Positions 1-8,993 of a stretch of DNA of 64,000 nt are shown here, one piece after another (the stretch's first letter is position 1; every line of letters starts with the position of its first letter). The stretch is taken from the NCBI GenBank assembly GCA_016709025.1, contig JADJEQ010000011.1, positions 186,001-250,000 on the forward strand, written 5' to 3'. Made by a program: the position numbers and the translations under genes. The notes under the pieces are model-generated. The model saw nothing but the letters and a program-made list of their open reading frames with translations. It was not told the DNA's origin and did not search any database. Source of the DNA: Bacteroidales bacterium. Its GTDB lineage: Bacteria > Bacteroidota > Bacteroidia > Bacteroidales > Lentimicrobiaceae.

Positions 1-424
1 TTACAGTACATTGACCTCCGGAACACTCAATTCCATTGAAAAAAATGAGTTTAGGTTCAACAGTACAACTGTTCAAAAACTAAAAATATTCATTCAGAAT
101 CAGGACAATCAATCCTTAACGATTGACTCCATCGAAGTGAAAGGATATGTTCACGAACTGGTGGCACGTTTTGCGGATAAGGCAACTTATTTCCTTGCTT
201 ACGGTAACACGAATGCAGAACTTCCTCAGTATGACATAGATCGCTTCACCGAAAATATCCCTGTAAACCTGACATCATTAGAGCCAGGGAATGAAATGAT
301 CATAGAAAAAGAGGAAGTTCAGGTGACAGATCCTCTTTTCAAAAACAAGAATTGGCTGTGGACAATTTTAGTAGTTATAATATTATTGCTCGGTTGGTTT
401 TCGGTGAGAATGATGAGGAAATAA
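1..424 (+). CDS. C-terminal part of a DUF3999-like membrane protein (5' end outside window)
   Basis: The reading frame is open from the first base of the window, so this is the tail of a longer gene and the TTG at 11 is not a convincing start. About 140 residues are visible: a beta-rich segment with the phrase IEVKGYVHELVARF, followed by a short acidic stretch, one hydrophobic helix (WLWTILVVIILLLGWF) and a basic end (RMMRK). That layout, a large exported domain held by one C-terminal membrane helix with a short cytoplasmic tail, matches DUF3999-type proteins, whose function is not established. The family call rests on recall of the fold order and the C-terminal helix. The part seen is too short to be sure. 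Confidence 0.5.
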   Translation, partial: YSTLTSGTLNSIEKNEFRFNSTTVQKLKIFIQNQDNQSLTIDSIEVKGYVHELVARFADKATYFLAYGNTNAELPQYDIDRFTENIPVNLTSLEPGNEMIIEKEEVQVTDPLFKNKNWLWTILVVIILLLGWFSVRMMRK

Positions 425-430
425 TTTTTT

Positions 431-472
431 CTCTGCGTTTCTCCGCGTGATTCTCAGCGGCTCTCTGCGGTT
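431..472. repeat. Intergenic CTCTGCG-type repeat word
   Basis: Between the first two genes lies a stretch in which short words of the form CTCTGCG, CTCCGCG and CTCAGCGG recur four times in about 40 bases. It has no coding potential and no clear hairpin. Similar pyrimidine/GCG words are a common kind of intergenic filler in Bacteroidota genomes. I see no promoter box for the next gene in the rest of this gap. Confidence 0.5.
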
Positions 473-608
473 ATTCTTTTTTACTGCAGCTTTATACGGG
501 TATAGGCAAGGAAGCCGCATATTAAAATTGAGCTTTTTTACCCCAGGATAAAGTGACCCGCATTCAAAACCTGCACAACGCATAAATTTTACCGGATCAG
601 ACTAAAAA

Positions 609-1550
609 ATGGATTCCATCACCCAAAATTCAGTAAATGAACCCTTATCACTGATTATAACCGATGATAAAGGCTCTTTTTACATTTCGGTAACCAATCC
701 GGTTAAAATCGCCCCCGGGAGCCTGATCAACAAGCTTATCGTTTCACCTGAGCTAATGGAAAATGCTTTGCACAACGATGAAGCTTTTAAACCCCTTATG
801 TTGGAAATCAGTAAGGTATCAATTTCAGCTCCAAACCGGAACGAGCTTGCATTGCTTGGCTATTTTTACCTTAACCCCACTCCTTCTCCCATTTCATTGA
901 TCAACCGTTGGTTTACAGATGCCGGAACCGATCCGCAAAAAGCATCGATATTAGCAGGAATTGTTTACTATGCACGCACAGAAAAGGGCGATGAAGAACC
1001 TGATTTTTTCAGAGAAATCAAGATGTATCCAGCCCAGAAAATTGAGAATTCGAATCCTGAATTAAAAAACTATCTTCCTGAAAATCTGACTGAAGCATTC
1101 GAAATATCGGCAAGAAATAGCAAGACAATCCTGGCATATGATGGCCTGAGTGAAAGTAATCCGGGTAGTAAGGATCAGGCTTCATTCATCAGGTTGGATC
1201 TGCTTCCCGAAACCGGCTTTCTGATTGAAGATCATGCAATGATGATTGTGGGCTTGTCAGTTACGATTGCTGAACTGGTTAGAATGACTGCGGTTAAATG
1301 GCCCTTATTTGCTGAAAAATTACTTGAAGAGGTTCCGCTTTATCTGCGCGACTTCTATTCTCTTGGCAGGTTGATAACAGAAAAGCAGGAAGTTGCCTTG
1401 ATTCTTAGTCGTCTCTATCACCTTCATCCGGATATTATCCTGGCTTCTACTGGTGCAGTAAAAGAAAGTATTGGTTTGGAATTCCTCAGTTCGTATACCG
1501 AACCCAATGGCAGAACCGGGATTCCGGTCTTTCTGAGGATACTGAAATAG
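609..1550 (+). CDS. Hypothetical protein, 313 residues, family not recognised
   Basis: An intact reading frame beginning with ATG after an A-rich stretch. The product has no signal peptide and no membrane helix, so it is probably cytoplasmic. It is mixed alpha/beta, with a long helical section near residues 210-285 (repeated Leu/Ile with charged residues). No motif of a known enzyme class is visible. It ends 61 bases before the likely start of the DMT transporter and could share a transcript with it, but the spacing does not prove this. I cannot assign a function. Confidence 0.6.
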   Translation: MDSITQNSVNEPLSLIITDDKGSFYISVTNPVKIAPGSLINKLIVSPELMENALHNDEAFKPLMLEISKVSISAPNRNELALLGYFYLNPTPSPISLINRWFTDAGTDPQKASILAGIVYYARTEKGDEEPDFFREIKMYPAQKIENSNPELKNYLPENLTEAFEISARNSKTILAYDGLSESNPGSKDQASFIRLDLLPETGFLIEDHAMMIVGLSVTIAELVRMTAVKWPLFAEKLLEEVPLYLRDFYSLGRLITEKQEVALILSRLYHLHPDIILASTGAVKESIGLEFLSSYTEPNGRTGIPVFLRILK

Positions 1551-1611
1551 CTATTGAGAGATCATTCCCTTATTGCTGACAATGCTTATTTTTGCCGGCA
1601 AATATGCATCA

Positions 1612-2478
1612 ATGATTTATCTTCTGCTGGCTATTACTGCATCCACACTAATACTGGTAAGTTTCAAGGTTTTTGAGAAACTGGGCATCGACAGTTTCAC
1701 CGCCATCACGATGAATTATCTTATAGGAACAGTTTTTGGATTAAACTCCATTCACTGGGATATTGAATTTACCCGAATTTATGCCCAGCCATGGTTTCCC
1801 TATTCAGCTTTAACGGGGTTGATTCTGATAACCGGATTTGTACTTTTCTCCTTATCAGCTCAGAAGGCCGGAATTGCGATTACAGCAATCAGCAGCAGGA
1901 TGGCCGTTATAATTTCAGTAATTACCGGGATATTGATTTTTGGTGACAAAGCCGGAATTGCAAAATCAGCAGGCGTTGTAATTGCCATTGTGGCGTTTTA
2001 CCTGACTTTCAAAAAAGGGAAGACAGAACGGCCAGGGTTATTTCTCCTTTTGTTACCATTGGCTGTTTTTCTTTTCATGGGCTTAAATGATGTTATTCTG
2101 AAAACAACACAATATTTTATAATAGGAAACAGAGATGAAAAGGAAATGGTCAGGTATGCTGCAACATCATTTCTGTTTGGTTTTTTGCTGGGTTTCCCGG
2201 CCCTGGTTTTCAGGCATTTCCGGATGCATAAACAGATTCAGATCAGGGGAATGCTTGCCGGTATTTTATTGGGACTTCTCAACTGGTTTTCAACTTTCTA
2301 CCTGCTAAAAGGTCTTGGCGTTATGGAAGTCTCGGTTTTCATCCCCCTGTTAAACATCAGTGTCGTCACCCTGTCGGCTTTGATTGGCTATTTTATCTTC
2401 AGGGAAAAACTGAATGTTTCAAACCTGATTGGAATATTGTTGGCTGTTATTGCAATTTTCCTGATTGCAAAAGGATAA
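1612..2478 (+). CDS. EamA/DMT-superfamily transporter
   Basis: A very hydrophobic protein with about ten membrane helices arranged as two similar halves (residues about 1-135 and 140-288), the standard layout of drug/metabolite transporters with two EamA repeats. The substrate cannot be told from sequence; members export amino acids, metabolites or drugs, or import nucleotide sugars. I chose the ATG at 1612 because the first helix follows at once (MIYLLLAITASTLILVSF). An ATG at 1582 would add ten residues and is also possible. Length (288 residues) is normal. A second DMT gene at 7152-8078 belongs to the same superfamily but is interrupted. Confidence 0.85.
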   Translation: MIYLLLAITASTLILVSFKVFEKLGIDSFTAITMNYLIGTVFGLNSIHWDIEFTRIYAQPWFPYSALTGLILITGFVLFSLSAQKAGIAITAISSRMAVIISVITGILIFGDKAGIAKSAGVVIAIVAFYLTFKKGKTERPGLFLLLLPLAVFLFMGLNDVILKTTQYFIIGNRDEKEMVRYAATSFLFGFLLGFPALVFRHFRMHKQIQIRGMLAGILLGLLNWFSTFYLLKGLGVMEVSVFIPLLNISVVTLSALIGYFIFREKLNVSNLIGILLAVIAIFLIAKG

Positions 2479-2653
2479 CAATTGCTCTCTCCCCTATTTA
2501 TGAGTATTCCAATATAAATTTCGTTAAATCTTTGAATAGGCGGGCATTTTAAAAAACAATAAAATCATGGGCTCTGATACTGTTTTCGAAACAAACTAAA
2601 GTACCGGCCTCCTGGAAGTGGTTTTAATCTTAAACGCTCTCATAAAGTATTAC

Positions 2654-2690
2654 AATATCAATATTTTGCGATATATTTGATATTGATATT
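2654..2690 (+). promoter_or_regulatory. Promoter of the OmpA gene bracketed by an 11-bp inverted repeat
   Basis: A TAnnTTTG box (TATATTTG, 2672-2679) lies 27 bases before the ATG of the OmpA/TSP3 gene. It sits between the two arms of a perfect inverted repeat, AATATCAATAT (2654-2664) and ATATTGATATT (2680-2690). The box fits the Bacteroidota -7 consensus; a clear TTTG -33 box is not seen. The palindrome could be an operator for a repressor or a hairpin at the start of the mRNA. Which of the two is inference. Confidence 0.55.
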
Positions 2691-2705
2691 TCAAAACCCC
2701 CACCC

Positions 2706-5063
2706 ATGAAAAGATTCAGGTTTCACACGATCATTTTCCTGATTGTTTTAATTCTCTCTGGTGAGCGTTCCCAAAGCCAGGAATTTATGCCCTTTGCCCT
2801 GAGCAACTATGCCGGGGTCAGTGGTGTGGGTCTGCAACCTGCCTCAATTGTGGATTCACGGTATCGTTTCGATATGGTTTTCCTTGGCGGAAATTTCCTT
2901 TTCAGCAACAACTATGTTGCATTGAAGAGTGAAGCAATGTTCAAGCCAAAGCAATGGGGAGATGATGATTTCAGAGACAAGTATGTAATTGAAAATCTGG
3001 ATGGTAAAGACAAATCGGGTGTTGTGGGATTCACGATGTTGCTGCCATCCTTTATGATAAGCCTTACAGACCGGAGTGCCATCGCTTTTACAACACGGGT
3101 GAGGGGCATGTCGAATGTTGACAATATTACCGAGGATCTGGCAGTATTTGCCTATAATAATTTTGATTATGAAGAGCTTCAGTATAAAAACCTAACAAAT
3201 GCCAATTTCAGCATGCAGGGCAATGCCTGGGCGGAAATCGCTTTCACTTATGCCAATGTAATAATGGATCGGGACAGGCATTTCCTGAAAGGCGGTATTA
3301 CCCTGAAATACCTGAAAGGAGTGGCTTCCGCTTACAGTTTTGTCAGAGATTTGAATTACCGTTTCGATGGCTCCGATACACTCTCACTTTTCCAATCTAA
3401 AGTAAATTATGGCATTACATCCAATTTTGATGATGGAGGAATAGATTTGTTTAATCGTGTTTCAGACCCGGGTGTTGGTCTTGATCTTGGTTTTGTATAT
3501 GAGTACCGGCCCGATATTGACAAATTCAGGTACAGCATCGATGGAAGGGACAATCTGATACGGCCCGACAAAAATAAATACCTGTTCCGGATTGGTGTTG
3601 CCCTGCTTGATTTCGGTAAAATCAACTACCTTAAGGGGGATTACAGCCAGGATTTTGTGGCTGATATCCAGGATTGGGACATATCTGAACTGGGGATCAA
3701 TTCAATCTATGATGTGAATGAAATCCTCCGGAACAAATTTGATTTCGATGAAAATGTAAAACAGAATTTCCTGATGAACCTTCCTGCTGCAATCAGTATA
3801 CAGGCAGATTATAATTTTGCGAAGGATTTTTATGTAAACTTCAGTCCCTACTTTGCCCTTAAGCAAGGCACCAACATCACGACCAAGACCCACAATATTA
3901 CCACCTACAGCCTCACGCCTTCATACGACAGTAAATGGTTCGGTGTTGCATTGCCTTTTCAGGCCGACGAATATGGCAGATTCAGGGCCGGCATTGGTCT
4001 GAGACTGGGCGCATTCTGGATCGGATCAAACAGCATCTTTACCAATGTTATAGGAAAAGAGGTTTATGCGACGGATTTTTATTTTATGGCTAAAATTCCG
4101 ATTTTCAAAAACATTGAGAAAGATGATGACCACGATGGTGTAAGTAATAAATTCGATCAGTGTCCCGGAACCCCGGGGGTATGGCTGATGCATGGTTGCC
4201 CTGATACGGATGGAGATGGAATAACAGACCAGAAAGATGAATGTCCTGACAAACCCGGTCCTGAAGCCTTGAATGGGTGTCCCGACAGGGATAATGATGG
4301 CATTGGCGACCTGACCGACCGTTGTCCTGATCTGGCAGGTTTGCCTGAAATGTTTGGGTGCCCTGATTCAGATAAAGATGGAATCGTTGATTTTGAAGAT
4401 GAATGCCCCGACCAGGCCGGAACAACTGTGTTAAGAGGTTGTCCCGACCGCGATGCCGACGGCATAGCCGATAAAGTCGACAGATGCCCTGATGTAGCCG
4501 GGAAGCCTGAATTTCAGGGCTGTCCATACATCGATACCGATAACGACGGAATTGCTGATCCGGAAGATGAATGCCCTACCCTTCCCGGGCTAGCCCTTTA
4601 CAAAGGATGTCCGGATACCGATGGTGACAGTATTCCTGATAAAAATGACCTTTGCCCGAACATACCTGGTGTACCAGAAAACAAGGGCTGCCCTCCTATC
4701 CAAAAGGAAGAGATAGAAATTATAGAGAGGGCCTTCTCAGCACTTGAATTCGAATCGGGAAAATCGATCATAAAAGAAATCTCCTATCCTTCACTGAATG
4801 AACTGGCTGAATTGATGAAAACCCAGAAGATGTGGAAAGTTCAGTTATCTGGTCATACCGACAATACAGGCAATCCAGCGAAGAATATGGATTTATCAAA
4901 AAACAGAACCCAGGCAGTAAAAGATTACTTAATCAAACAGGGTGTTGAAGAGTTCAGGATCAGAACCGAATGGTTCGGACAGGAAAAACCGGTTGCCGAT
5001 AACAAAACCCCAGCCGGAAGACAGCAAAACAGGCGTGTAGAGATGAAGATCGTTTTTGAATAA
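2706..5063 (+). CDS. Outer-membrane protein: DUF5723-like domain, TSP3 repeats, OmpA C-terminal domain
   Basis: 785 residues. A signal peptide (MKRFRFHTIIFLIVLILSG, cut near SQSQ-E) is followed by a roughly 440-residue beta-rich N-terminal region that resembles DUF5723, a Bacteroidota outer-membrane beta-barrel-like family. Residues about 470-665 hold a chain of thrombospondin type 3 repeats, calcium-binding units seen as repeated DxDxDG motifs with CPD and GCP pairs. Residues about 680-785 are an OmpA domain that binds peptidoglycan (SGHTDNTG and the NRRVE end). The protein should anchor the outer membrane to the cell wall through a rigid Ca-binding spacer. It has its own promoter and no close neighbour, so it is probably monocistronic. 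Confidence 0.9.
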   Translation: MKRFRFHTIIFLIVLILSGERSQSQEFMPFALSNYAGVSGVGLQPASIVDSRYRFDMVFLGGNFLFSNNYVALKSEAMFKPKQWGDDDFRDKYVIENLDGKDKSGVVGFTMLLPSFMISLTDRSAIAFTTRVRGMSNVDNITEDLAVFAYNNFDYEELQYKNLTNANFSMQGNAWAEIAFTYANVIMDRDRHFLKGGITLKYLKGVASAYSFVRDLNYRFDGSDTLSLFQSKVNYGITSNFDDGGIDLFNRVSDPGVGLDLGFVYEYRPDIDKFRYSIDGRDNLIRPDKNKYLFRIGVALLDFGKINYLKGDYSQDFVADIQDWDISELGINSIYDVNEILRNKFDFDENVKQNFLMNLPAAISIQADYNFAKDFYVNFSPYFALKQGTNITTKTHNITTYSLTPSYDSKWFGVALPFQADEYGRFRAGIGLRLGAFWIGSNSIFTNVIGKEVYATDFYFMAKIPIFKNIEKDDDHDGVSNKFDQCPGTPGVWLMHGCPDTDGDGITDQKDECPDKPGPEALNGCPDRDNDGIGDLTDRCPDLAGLPEMFGCPDSDKDGIVDFEDECPDQAGTTVLRGCPDRDADGIADKVDRCPDVAGKPEFQGCPYIDTDNDGIADPEDECPTLPGLALYKGCPDTDGDSIPDKNDLCPNIPGVPENKGCPPIQKEEIEIIERAFSALEFESGKSIIKEISYPSLNELAELMKTQKMWKVQLSGHTDNTGNPAKNMDLSKNRTQAVKDYLIKQGVEEFRIRTEWFGQEKPVADNKTPAGRQQNRRVEMKIVFE

Positions 5064-5261
5064 AACCACAATCGAAAGAAAGTGACTAAGAGACAAAGAG
5101 AAAAAGAGACTTAGAGATGAATTGGATAAGAGATTATTAGAGAGAGAGAGTGAGAGGGTGAGAGGGAAACTCGGAGGTTACCGGTGGTAATTAAGCAATT
5201 TTAAAGCGAGCTATGGTGGTTGAGCGGAGTCGGGACCACCCGATGGACAAAATGGGGAAAT

Positions 5262-5372
5262 CAGAGGTCGGAGGTCGGAGGTCAGAGGTCAGAGGTCGGA
5301 AGTCGGAAGTCGGAAGTCGGAAGTAAGAAGTAAGAGGTAAGAAGTAAGAAAAGTAAGGAGTAGGTAGTAGGT
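5262..5372. repeat. Tandem array of 7-bp purine-rich units (GGAGGTC, then GGAAGTC, then AAGTAAG)
   Basis: The array starts with GGAGGTC units, passes through CAGAGGT, then GGAAGTC units, and ends in AAGTAAG and TAGGTAG units. The 7-bp step is kept while the word drifts along the array, as expected from slippage plus point mutation. The plus strand is almost all purine with one T per unit. Confidence 0.8.
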
Positions 5373-5504
5373 AATTATTAGTATTCATCCAATAAAGGTT
5401 TTTCGTTCATTTACAGTTTCATAAGCCGCTAAATGGCTAATCAGCTAAGCATAGCCTGAGCGAAGCGCCTGCCTCCCACACTTTTGCGGGGGAGTTCACA
5501 GGTT

Positions 5505-5538
5505 AACCAGAAACCAGAAACCAGAAACCAGAAACCAG
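5505..5538. repeat. Five tandem 7-bp units (AAACCAG)
   Basis: Five head-to-tail copies, the first lacking one A and the other four identical. The array lies about 100 bases before the start of the next gene. The unit is unrelated in sequence to the array at 5262-5372 but has the same 7-bp length. Confidence 0.85.
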
Positions 5539-5643
5539 CAATCCGAAATAATATTAAATTTATTAACACCCGGCTGCCAATTGTCGAGCCGGGTTTTTAA
5601 TTTTGCATTCAAGTAACCTTTACCGGAAAATAACCAAACGATT

Positions 5644-6651
5644 ATGCCTGATATACCCGTTATTATTGATAATGAACAATGTAAGGCCATTGCTGGGAAC
5701 CTTCGCAGGATTGAATTCAGGCCTGAGTTTACCCTGAGGGCATTCATTGCCCACCCGCTGGATAAGGAAATCAGGTTGCGTATGTTGTTTTTCGCTGTTG
5801 CGGTCTGCCACCAGACCAGAAGTCTCAAAAGCCTGAAATACAATCTGTTTGGATGGGATTATATTGAAAAGGTGTTTCTTGATCTTGCCATAAACAGCCC
5901 GGATCTACTTGATGTTTTCCACATTAGTTCTTCGGGAGCAGAGGCTGTTGGTACCGGTCTGCAGGTTGCTTTCTCCGACGATGGGATGGCCATTCACTCA
6001 ACCCTTGATAGAATTGCGGAAAGGGCGGAGTTGATGATAGAACTGAGCAATTTCACTGTAGACAATTTTAAAGGAAAATTCAGCAATTTACTTGATGAAA
6101 CTAACGGAAAGTTGTTTAACAACGGTCAAGGGCTGTATGAAATCCTGGAGAAAACCGGATCATTTTCAGATCCACTCCGGAAAAAGTCCTCATTTCTGGC
6201 CAAGCTGTTATACGATAGCGGGCTTTTCAACATCGTTGACCGTGAACACTATATTCCCATCATGGATTATCATATGCAGCGGGTTCTTCTCCGGCTTGGG
6301 TGCGTTAAGATACTGGATCATAAATTGTTAAACAGTCTGAAAAACCAGGAACCCTTATCTTCAGATGCTGAAATCAGGAATGCCTGTGTTGAAGCGATGA
6401 ATGTGCTGATTACTTTATCAGACATTGATCCGTGGAGAATGAACGACATTTTCTGGTCGCTTGGCAGGTCGTGCTGTAATGAAACAACCCTTTGCACCGA
6501 CAAATGTTGCGCGAAAAATCCGTGTACATTTCAAACCATCGTGATGCTTGATGACCATAAAAAGTGTAGTTTTGAGTCCACTTGCCGGGGCGCTCAGGAT
6601 GCTGAAACAAGACGATTGTGGGAACCCATTGTTGAAACACATTATTACTGA
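5644..6651 (+). CDS. Cys-rich protein, possibly a helix-hairpin-helix DNA-glycosylase-like Fe-S protein
   Basis: 335 residues, no signal peptide or membrane helix. Around residues 200-225 the phrase DYHMQRVLLRLG resembles the Asp-containing helix of HhH-GPD DNA glycosylases (compare DTHVHRVSARIG in the endonuclease III of this window). The last 60 residues hold eight cysteines (RSCC, LC, KCC, NPC, KC, TC), suggesting one or two metal or Fe-S sites. No clean hairpin motif (LPGxGxxTA) is seen, so this is a weak structural guess. The TGA stop overlaps the ATG of the HIT gene by one base, so the two are almost certainly translated together. Confidence 0.45.
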   Translation: MPDIPVIIDNEQCKAIAGNLRRIEFRPEFTLRAFIAHPLDKEIRLRMLFFAVAVCHQTRSLKSLKYNLFGWDYIEKVFLDLAINSPDLLDVFHISSSGAEAVGTGLQVAFSDDGMAIHSTLDRIAERAELMIELSNFTVDNFKGKFSNLLDETNGKLFNNGQGLYEILEKTGSFSDPLRKKSSFLAKLLYDSGLFNIVDREHYIPIMDYHMQRVLLRLGCVKILDHKLLNSLKNQEPLSSDAEIRNACVEAMNVLITLSDIDPWRMNDIFWSLGRSCCNETTLCTDKCCAKNPCTFQTIVMLDDHKKCSFESTCRGAQDAETRRLWEPIVETHYY

Positions 6652-7268
6652 TGAATACAAACTGTCCATTCTGCAATGCTGATAATCAGCTGCTGGCATT
6701 CGCCACATCCGGAGATTTTAAGGCCATTTACAATTTATCACCTATCCTTCCCGGACATTGTCTGGTGATTCCACAAAGGCATGTAACCAGCCTTTTCGAC
6801 CTGGATGAAGAAGAGATCAGTAGTTTTTTCTCCTTTGCCCGAAAGGTAACTGCTTTTGTATGCGAAGTTTTCGGGTCTGATGCTTATGATTGGTCGTTGC
6901 AGGAAGGCAATGAAGCCGGCCAGAGCATCGATCATCTTCATCTGCATATTATTCCGCGCAAGCCGGATGATCTGGAAGAGAGCGGAGAATGGTATGGTTT
7001 ACTCCAAAAATCAGTCGATCCCCTAAACAAAGAACGTTTAATCCTTTCAGAAGGTGAATACAGTGATATTTCCTTGAAGCTCAGGGAAGTTGAAAAAGAA
7101 AGAAGTAAAAAAGTAGGCTTTCAGGCTAATCTTAGCAGCGTTTTGTTTTCATCAGAGAAAGAACAGCGAAACCCCAACCACGGCTATGACTGCGCCAATT
7201 ACTTCGCGTGTGGTTACTTTTTCATGAAACAGAATTGCGGAAGGAGCTATGATCATGACCGGTGTTAA
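6651..7268 (+). CDS. HIT-family nucleotide hydrolase/transferase with an extended 3' end
   Basis: HIT proteins hydrolyse or transfer nucleotide phosphates using a His triad. The triad is plain as HLHLH at residues 95-99, preceded by LEEGNEAGQS-like sequence (QEGNEAGQSID) and the N-terminal CPFC pair typical of the group. Residues 1-110 form the full HIT core. The C-terminal 39 codons (from 7152) run antisense through the 3' end of the neighbouring DMT gene and look like non-native sequence (Cys-, Tyr- and His-rich, no family resemblance). The natural stop may have been lost. It is translationally coupled to the upstream gene. Confidence 0.85.
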   Translation: MNTNCPFCNADNQLLAFATSGDFKAIYNLSPILPGHCLVIPQRHVTSLFDLDEEEISSFFSFARKVTAFVCEVFGSDAYDWSLQEGNEAGQSIDHLHLHIIPRKPDDLEESGEWYGLLQKSVDPLNKERLILSEGEYSDISLKLREVEKERSKKVGFQANLSSVLFSSEKEQRNPNHGYDCANYFACGYFFMKQNCGRSYDHDRC

Positions 7269-8078
7269 TGACATGATGGTGGAGGCGATGCCTGAAGAGG
7301 TATACTTCACTGCCAGCAATGAAAAGGATACACCCAGGAAAGGCCCGAAGAATGCGCCGAGCGACAGGCTTCTGATGGCCGGCATATTCTTAAAAGCGGC
7401 TCCTACCCTCTTCCATCCCCCATAAACCGTTATTACCATAGCAAAGCCGATCACCCCGGTCAATACCCTGATCTGGGTTGATGCGAAAGCATCGTAACCA
7501 TCCATTCCGTATTTACTGAGAACCAGTCCAATACCCTGCCCGGCAGCCCCTCCGAGGGCAAATAGCAGGCCTTTGATTGAATATTTCAACTTGAATCTGA
7601 ACCGTTTTTTCTTCAGGTCCGGGCTGGTATTATCGTGCCCGGGCCTTCCTAAAATCGCGAGGCTGATGCCCGAGATTGTCAGAATCATTCCTGCAATACT
7701 GCGGCCACTCAGTGTTTCATTCATCAATATCCAACCTGTTATCGCCGCAATTGGCGGAGAAAGGGCCATTACCAGCATTGAAATTCTTGCTCCGATTATG
7801 GTAAAGGATTGAAAAAGAAACAAATCGCCCAGAACAAATCCAATAAACCCGGACAGCGACAGCCATATCCAGGTGTGCATGGAAGCATTCAGCGGAAAAA
7901 AGCTTCCACTCGAGATGAATACATAAATACTCAGGAATACCAGCCCCAGAATTAAACGCAGGATGTTAACCGCCAGGGAACCTACTTTTTTGCTTGCTGA
8001 TTAAAATGCCAATACGGTTATAATCCAGAATACAGCAGTAATCAATGCCGCCAGTTCCCCTTTCAGACTGTTATCCAT
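7152..8078 (-). pseudogene. EamA/DMT transporter interrupted by an in-frame TAA
   Basis: Reading the minus strand from the ATG at 8078 gives a normal DMT N-terminus (MDNSLKGELAALITAVFW, then IITVLAF), then TAA at 8003-8001, then the same frame continues with SASKKVGSLAVNILRL and runs through ten helices to TGA at 7152. Without the stop the protein would be 308 residues, the usual length for two EamA repeats. The stop falls near the end of the first helix, where family members often have a Glu or Gly codon followed by Ser/Ala-Lys. One base change (GAA to TAA) explains it. Restart at the ATG at 7880 would give 242 residues lacking the first two helices and is unlikely to be functional. A sequencing error is the alternative. 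Confidence 0.8.
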
Positions 8079-8378
8079 ATATTAGTATACCATTTTTTTC
8101 AATGTGCGACAAAAGTATGATTCTACAGAATAAGAGTCCATACAGGTTGAAACGAGTTATCAACAGGTTCATTTTTGTAATGCACTATCGTAAAGGAGGT
8201 TATTACAATATTGGGGTCTCTTTCATTTTCTGATAAAAAAAAACAAAAAAAACAGGTAAAAATGATGCATTATTACTTTACATTTAACCAATAATGTAGT
8301 ATGTTTGAAGATTGCCTGACTACACTCAATAACTACCTAGTACAGCCTGGGATATACTTTACTAAACTAATTATCAGA

Positions 8379-8993
8379 ATGTTATTTGATGATACCTATC
8401 GAACTATAAAAAGCCGGGCAACAGGAATTTACAAAGAGAAGGGAAGTAAGTTTATTGCCATAGCAATTCCGGTGAGGGATGAAAATGAGGTTAAGCTTGA
8501 ATTGGAACAGATCAGAAAAGAGTTTTACGATGCCCGGCACCATTGTTATGCCTATGTTCTGGGTTTTGATAAGGCTGCCTGGCGTGCCAACGACGACGGA
8601 GAACCTTCCGGAACAGCTGGTAGGCCAATACACGGTCAGATTCAATCGCATGACCTTACCAATACATTAATCGTGGTTGTGCGATATTTTGGCGGCATTA
8701 AACTGGGAGTCAGCGGTTTGATAAATGCTTATAAATCTTCGACGGTTGATGCACTTTCAAATGCTGAAATTCTTGAAAAAACGGTGGATGAGATTTATGA
8801 GGTTAAATTTAACTACGAAGTGATGAATGACATCATGAAAATTGTTAAAGATGATGGCTTGCATTTACTGAGTACACAGTTTGATCTTGAATGTAGTTTA
8901 ACCTATAAAATCAGGAAAAAAGAAGCGGACAGGGTGAATGATAAATTCAGAAAGACTTATGGAAGTAAAGTCATATATATAAAATCTGAATAA
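8379..8993 (+). CDS. IMPACT/YigZ-family protein
   Basis: 204 residues from the ATG at 8379. The UPF0029/IMPACT N-terminal domain is clear: GSKFIAIA, ARHHCYAYVLG, DDGEPSGTAGRPI and VRYFGGIKLGVSGLI are the family hallmarks. The C-terminal about 70 residues match the DUF1949 ferredoxin-like domain. The bacterial role is uncertain; the eukaryotic relative IMPACT controls Gcn2 signalling. An in-frame ATG at 8301 would add 26 residues unlike the family, so I prefer 8379. In the 300-base gap upstream there is an A-rich tract (8233-8255) and a TAnnTTTA box (8279-8286) that may be the promoter. Confidence 0.9.
   Translation: MLFDDTYRTIKSRATGIYKEKGSKFIAIAIPVRDENEVKLELEQIRKEFYDARHHCYAYVLGFDKAAWRANDDGEPSGTAGRPIHGQIQSHDLTNTLIVVVRYFGGIKLGVSGLINAYKSSTVDALSNAEILEKTVDEIYEVKFNYEVMNDIMKIVKDDGLHLLSTQFDLECSLTYKIRKKEADRVNDKFRKTYGSKVIYIKSE

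Larger units (their letters stand above)
5064..5643. other. Repeat-rich intergenic region
   Basis: This 580-base gap holds no credible gene. In order it contains a purine-only run of GAGA-type words (about 5087-5165), an inverted repeat GGTGGT/ACCACC whose loop holds TGAGCGGAGTCG (5221-5232), an array of GGAGGTC/GGAAGTC units (5262-5372), a second degenerate CTGAGCGAAGC word near 5457-5467, and five AAACCAG units (5505-5538). A small hairpin, CCCGGCTGCC with GAGCCGGG near 5568-5595, precedes a T-rich stretch and may act as a terminator. No promoter box for the gene at 5644 is obvious. Confidence 0.6.

Noticed and set aside
4105..4527. Minus-strand open frames opposite the thrombospondin type 3 repeats
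   Set aside because: They are created by the regular GAT/GAC codon pattern of the repeats on the plus strand and have no signal, motif or start context.
5262..5372. CRISPR array
   Set aside because: Units are only 7 bp with no spacers; no cas gene is present in the window.
8001..8003. Recoding of the TAA in the DMT gene as an amino acid
   Set aside because: TAA is not used for selenocysteine or pyrrolysine, and all other genes here use TAA as a normal stop.
8045..8233. A 62-residue plus-strand frame
   Set aside because: It overlaps the 5' end of the interrupted DMT gene on the other strand and has no recognisable content.
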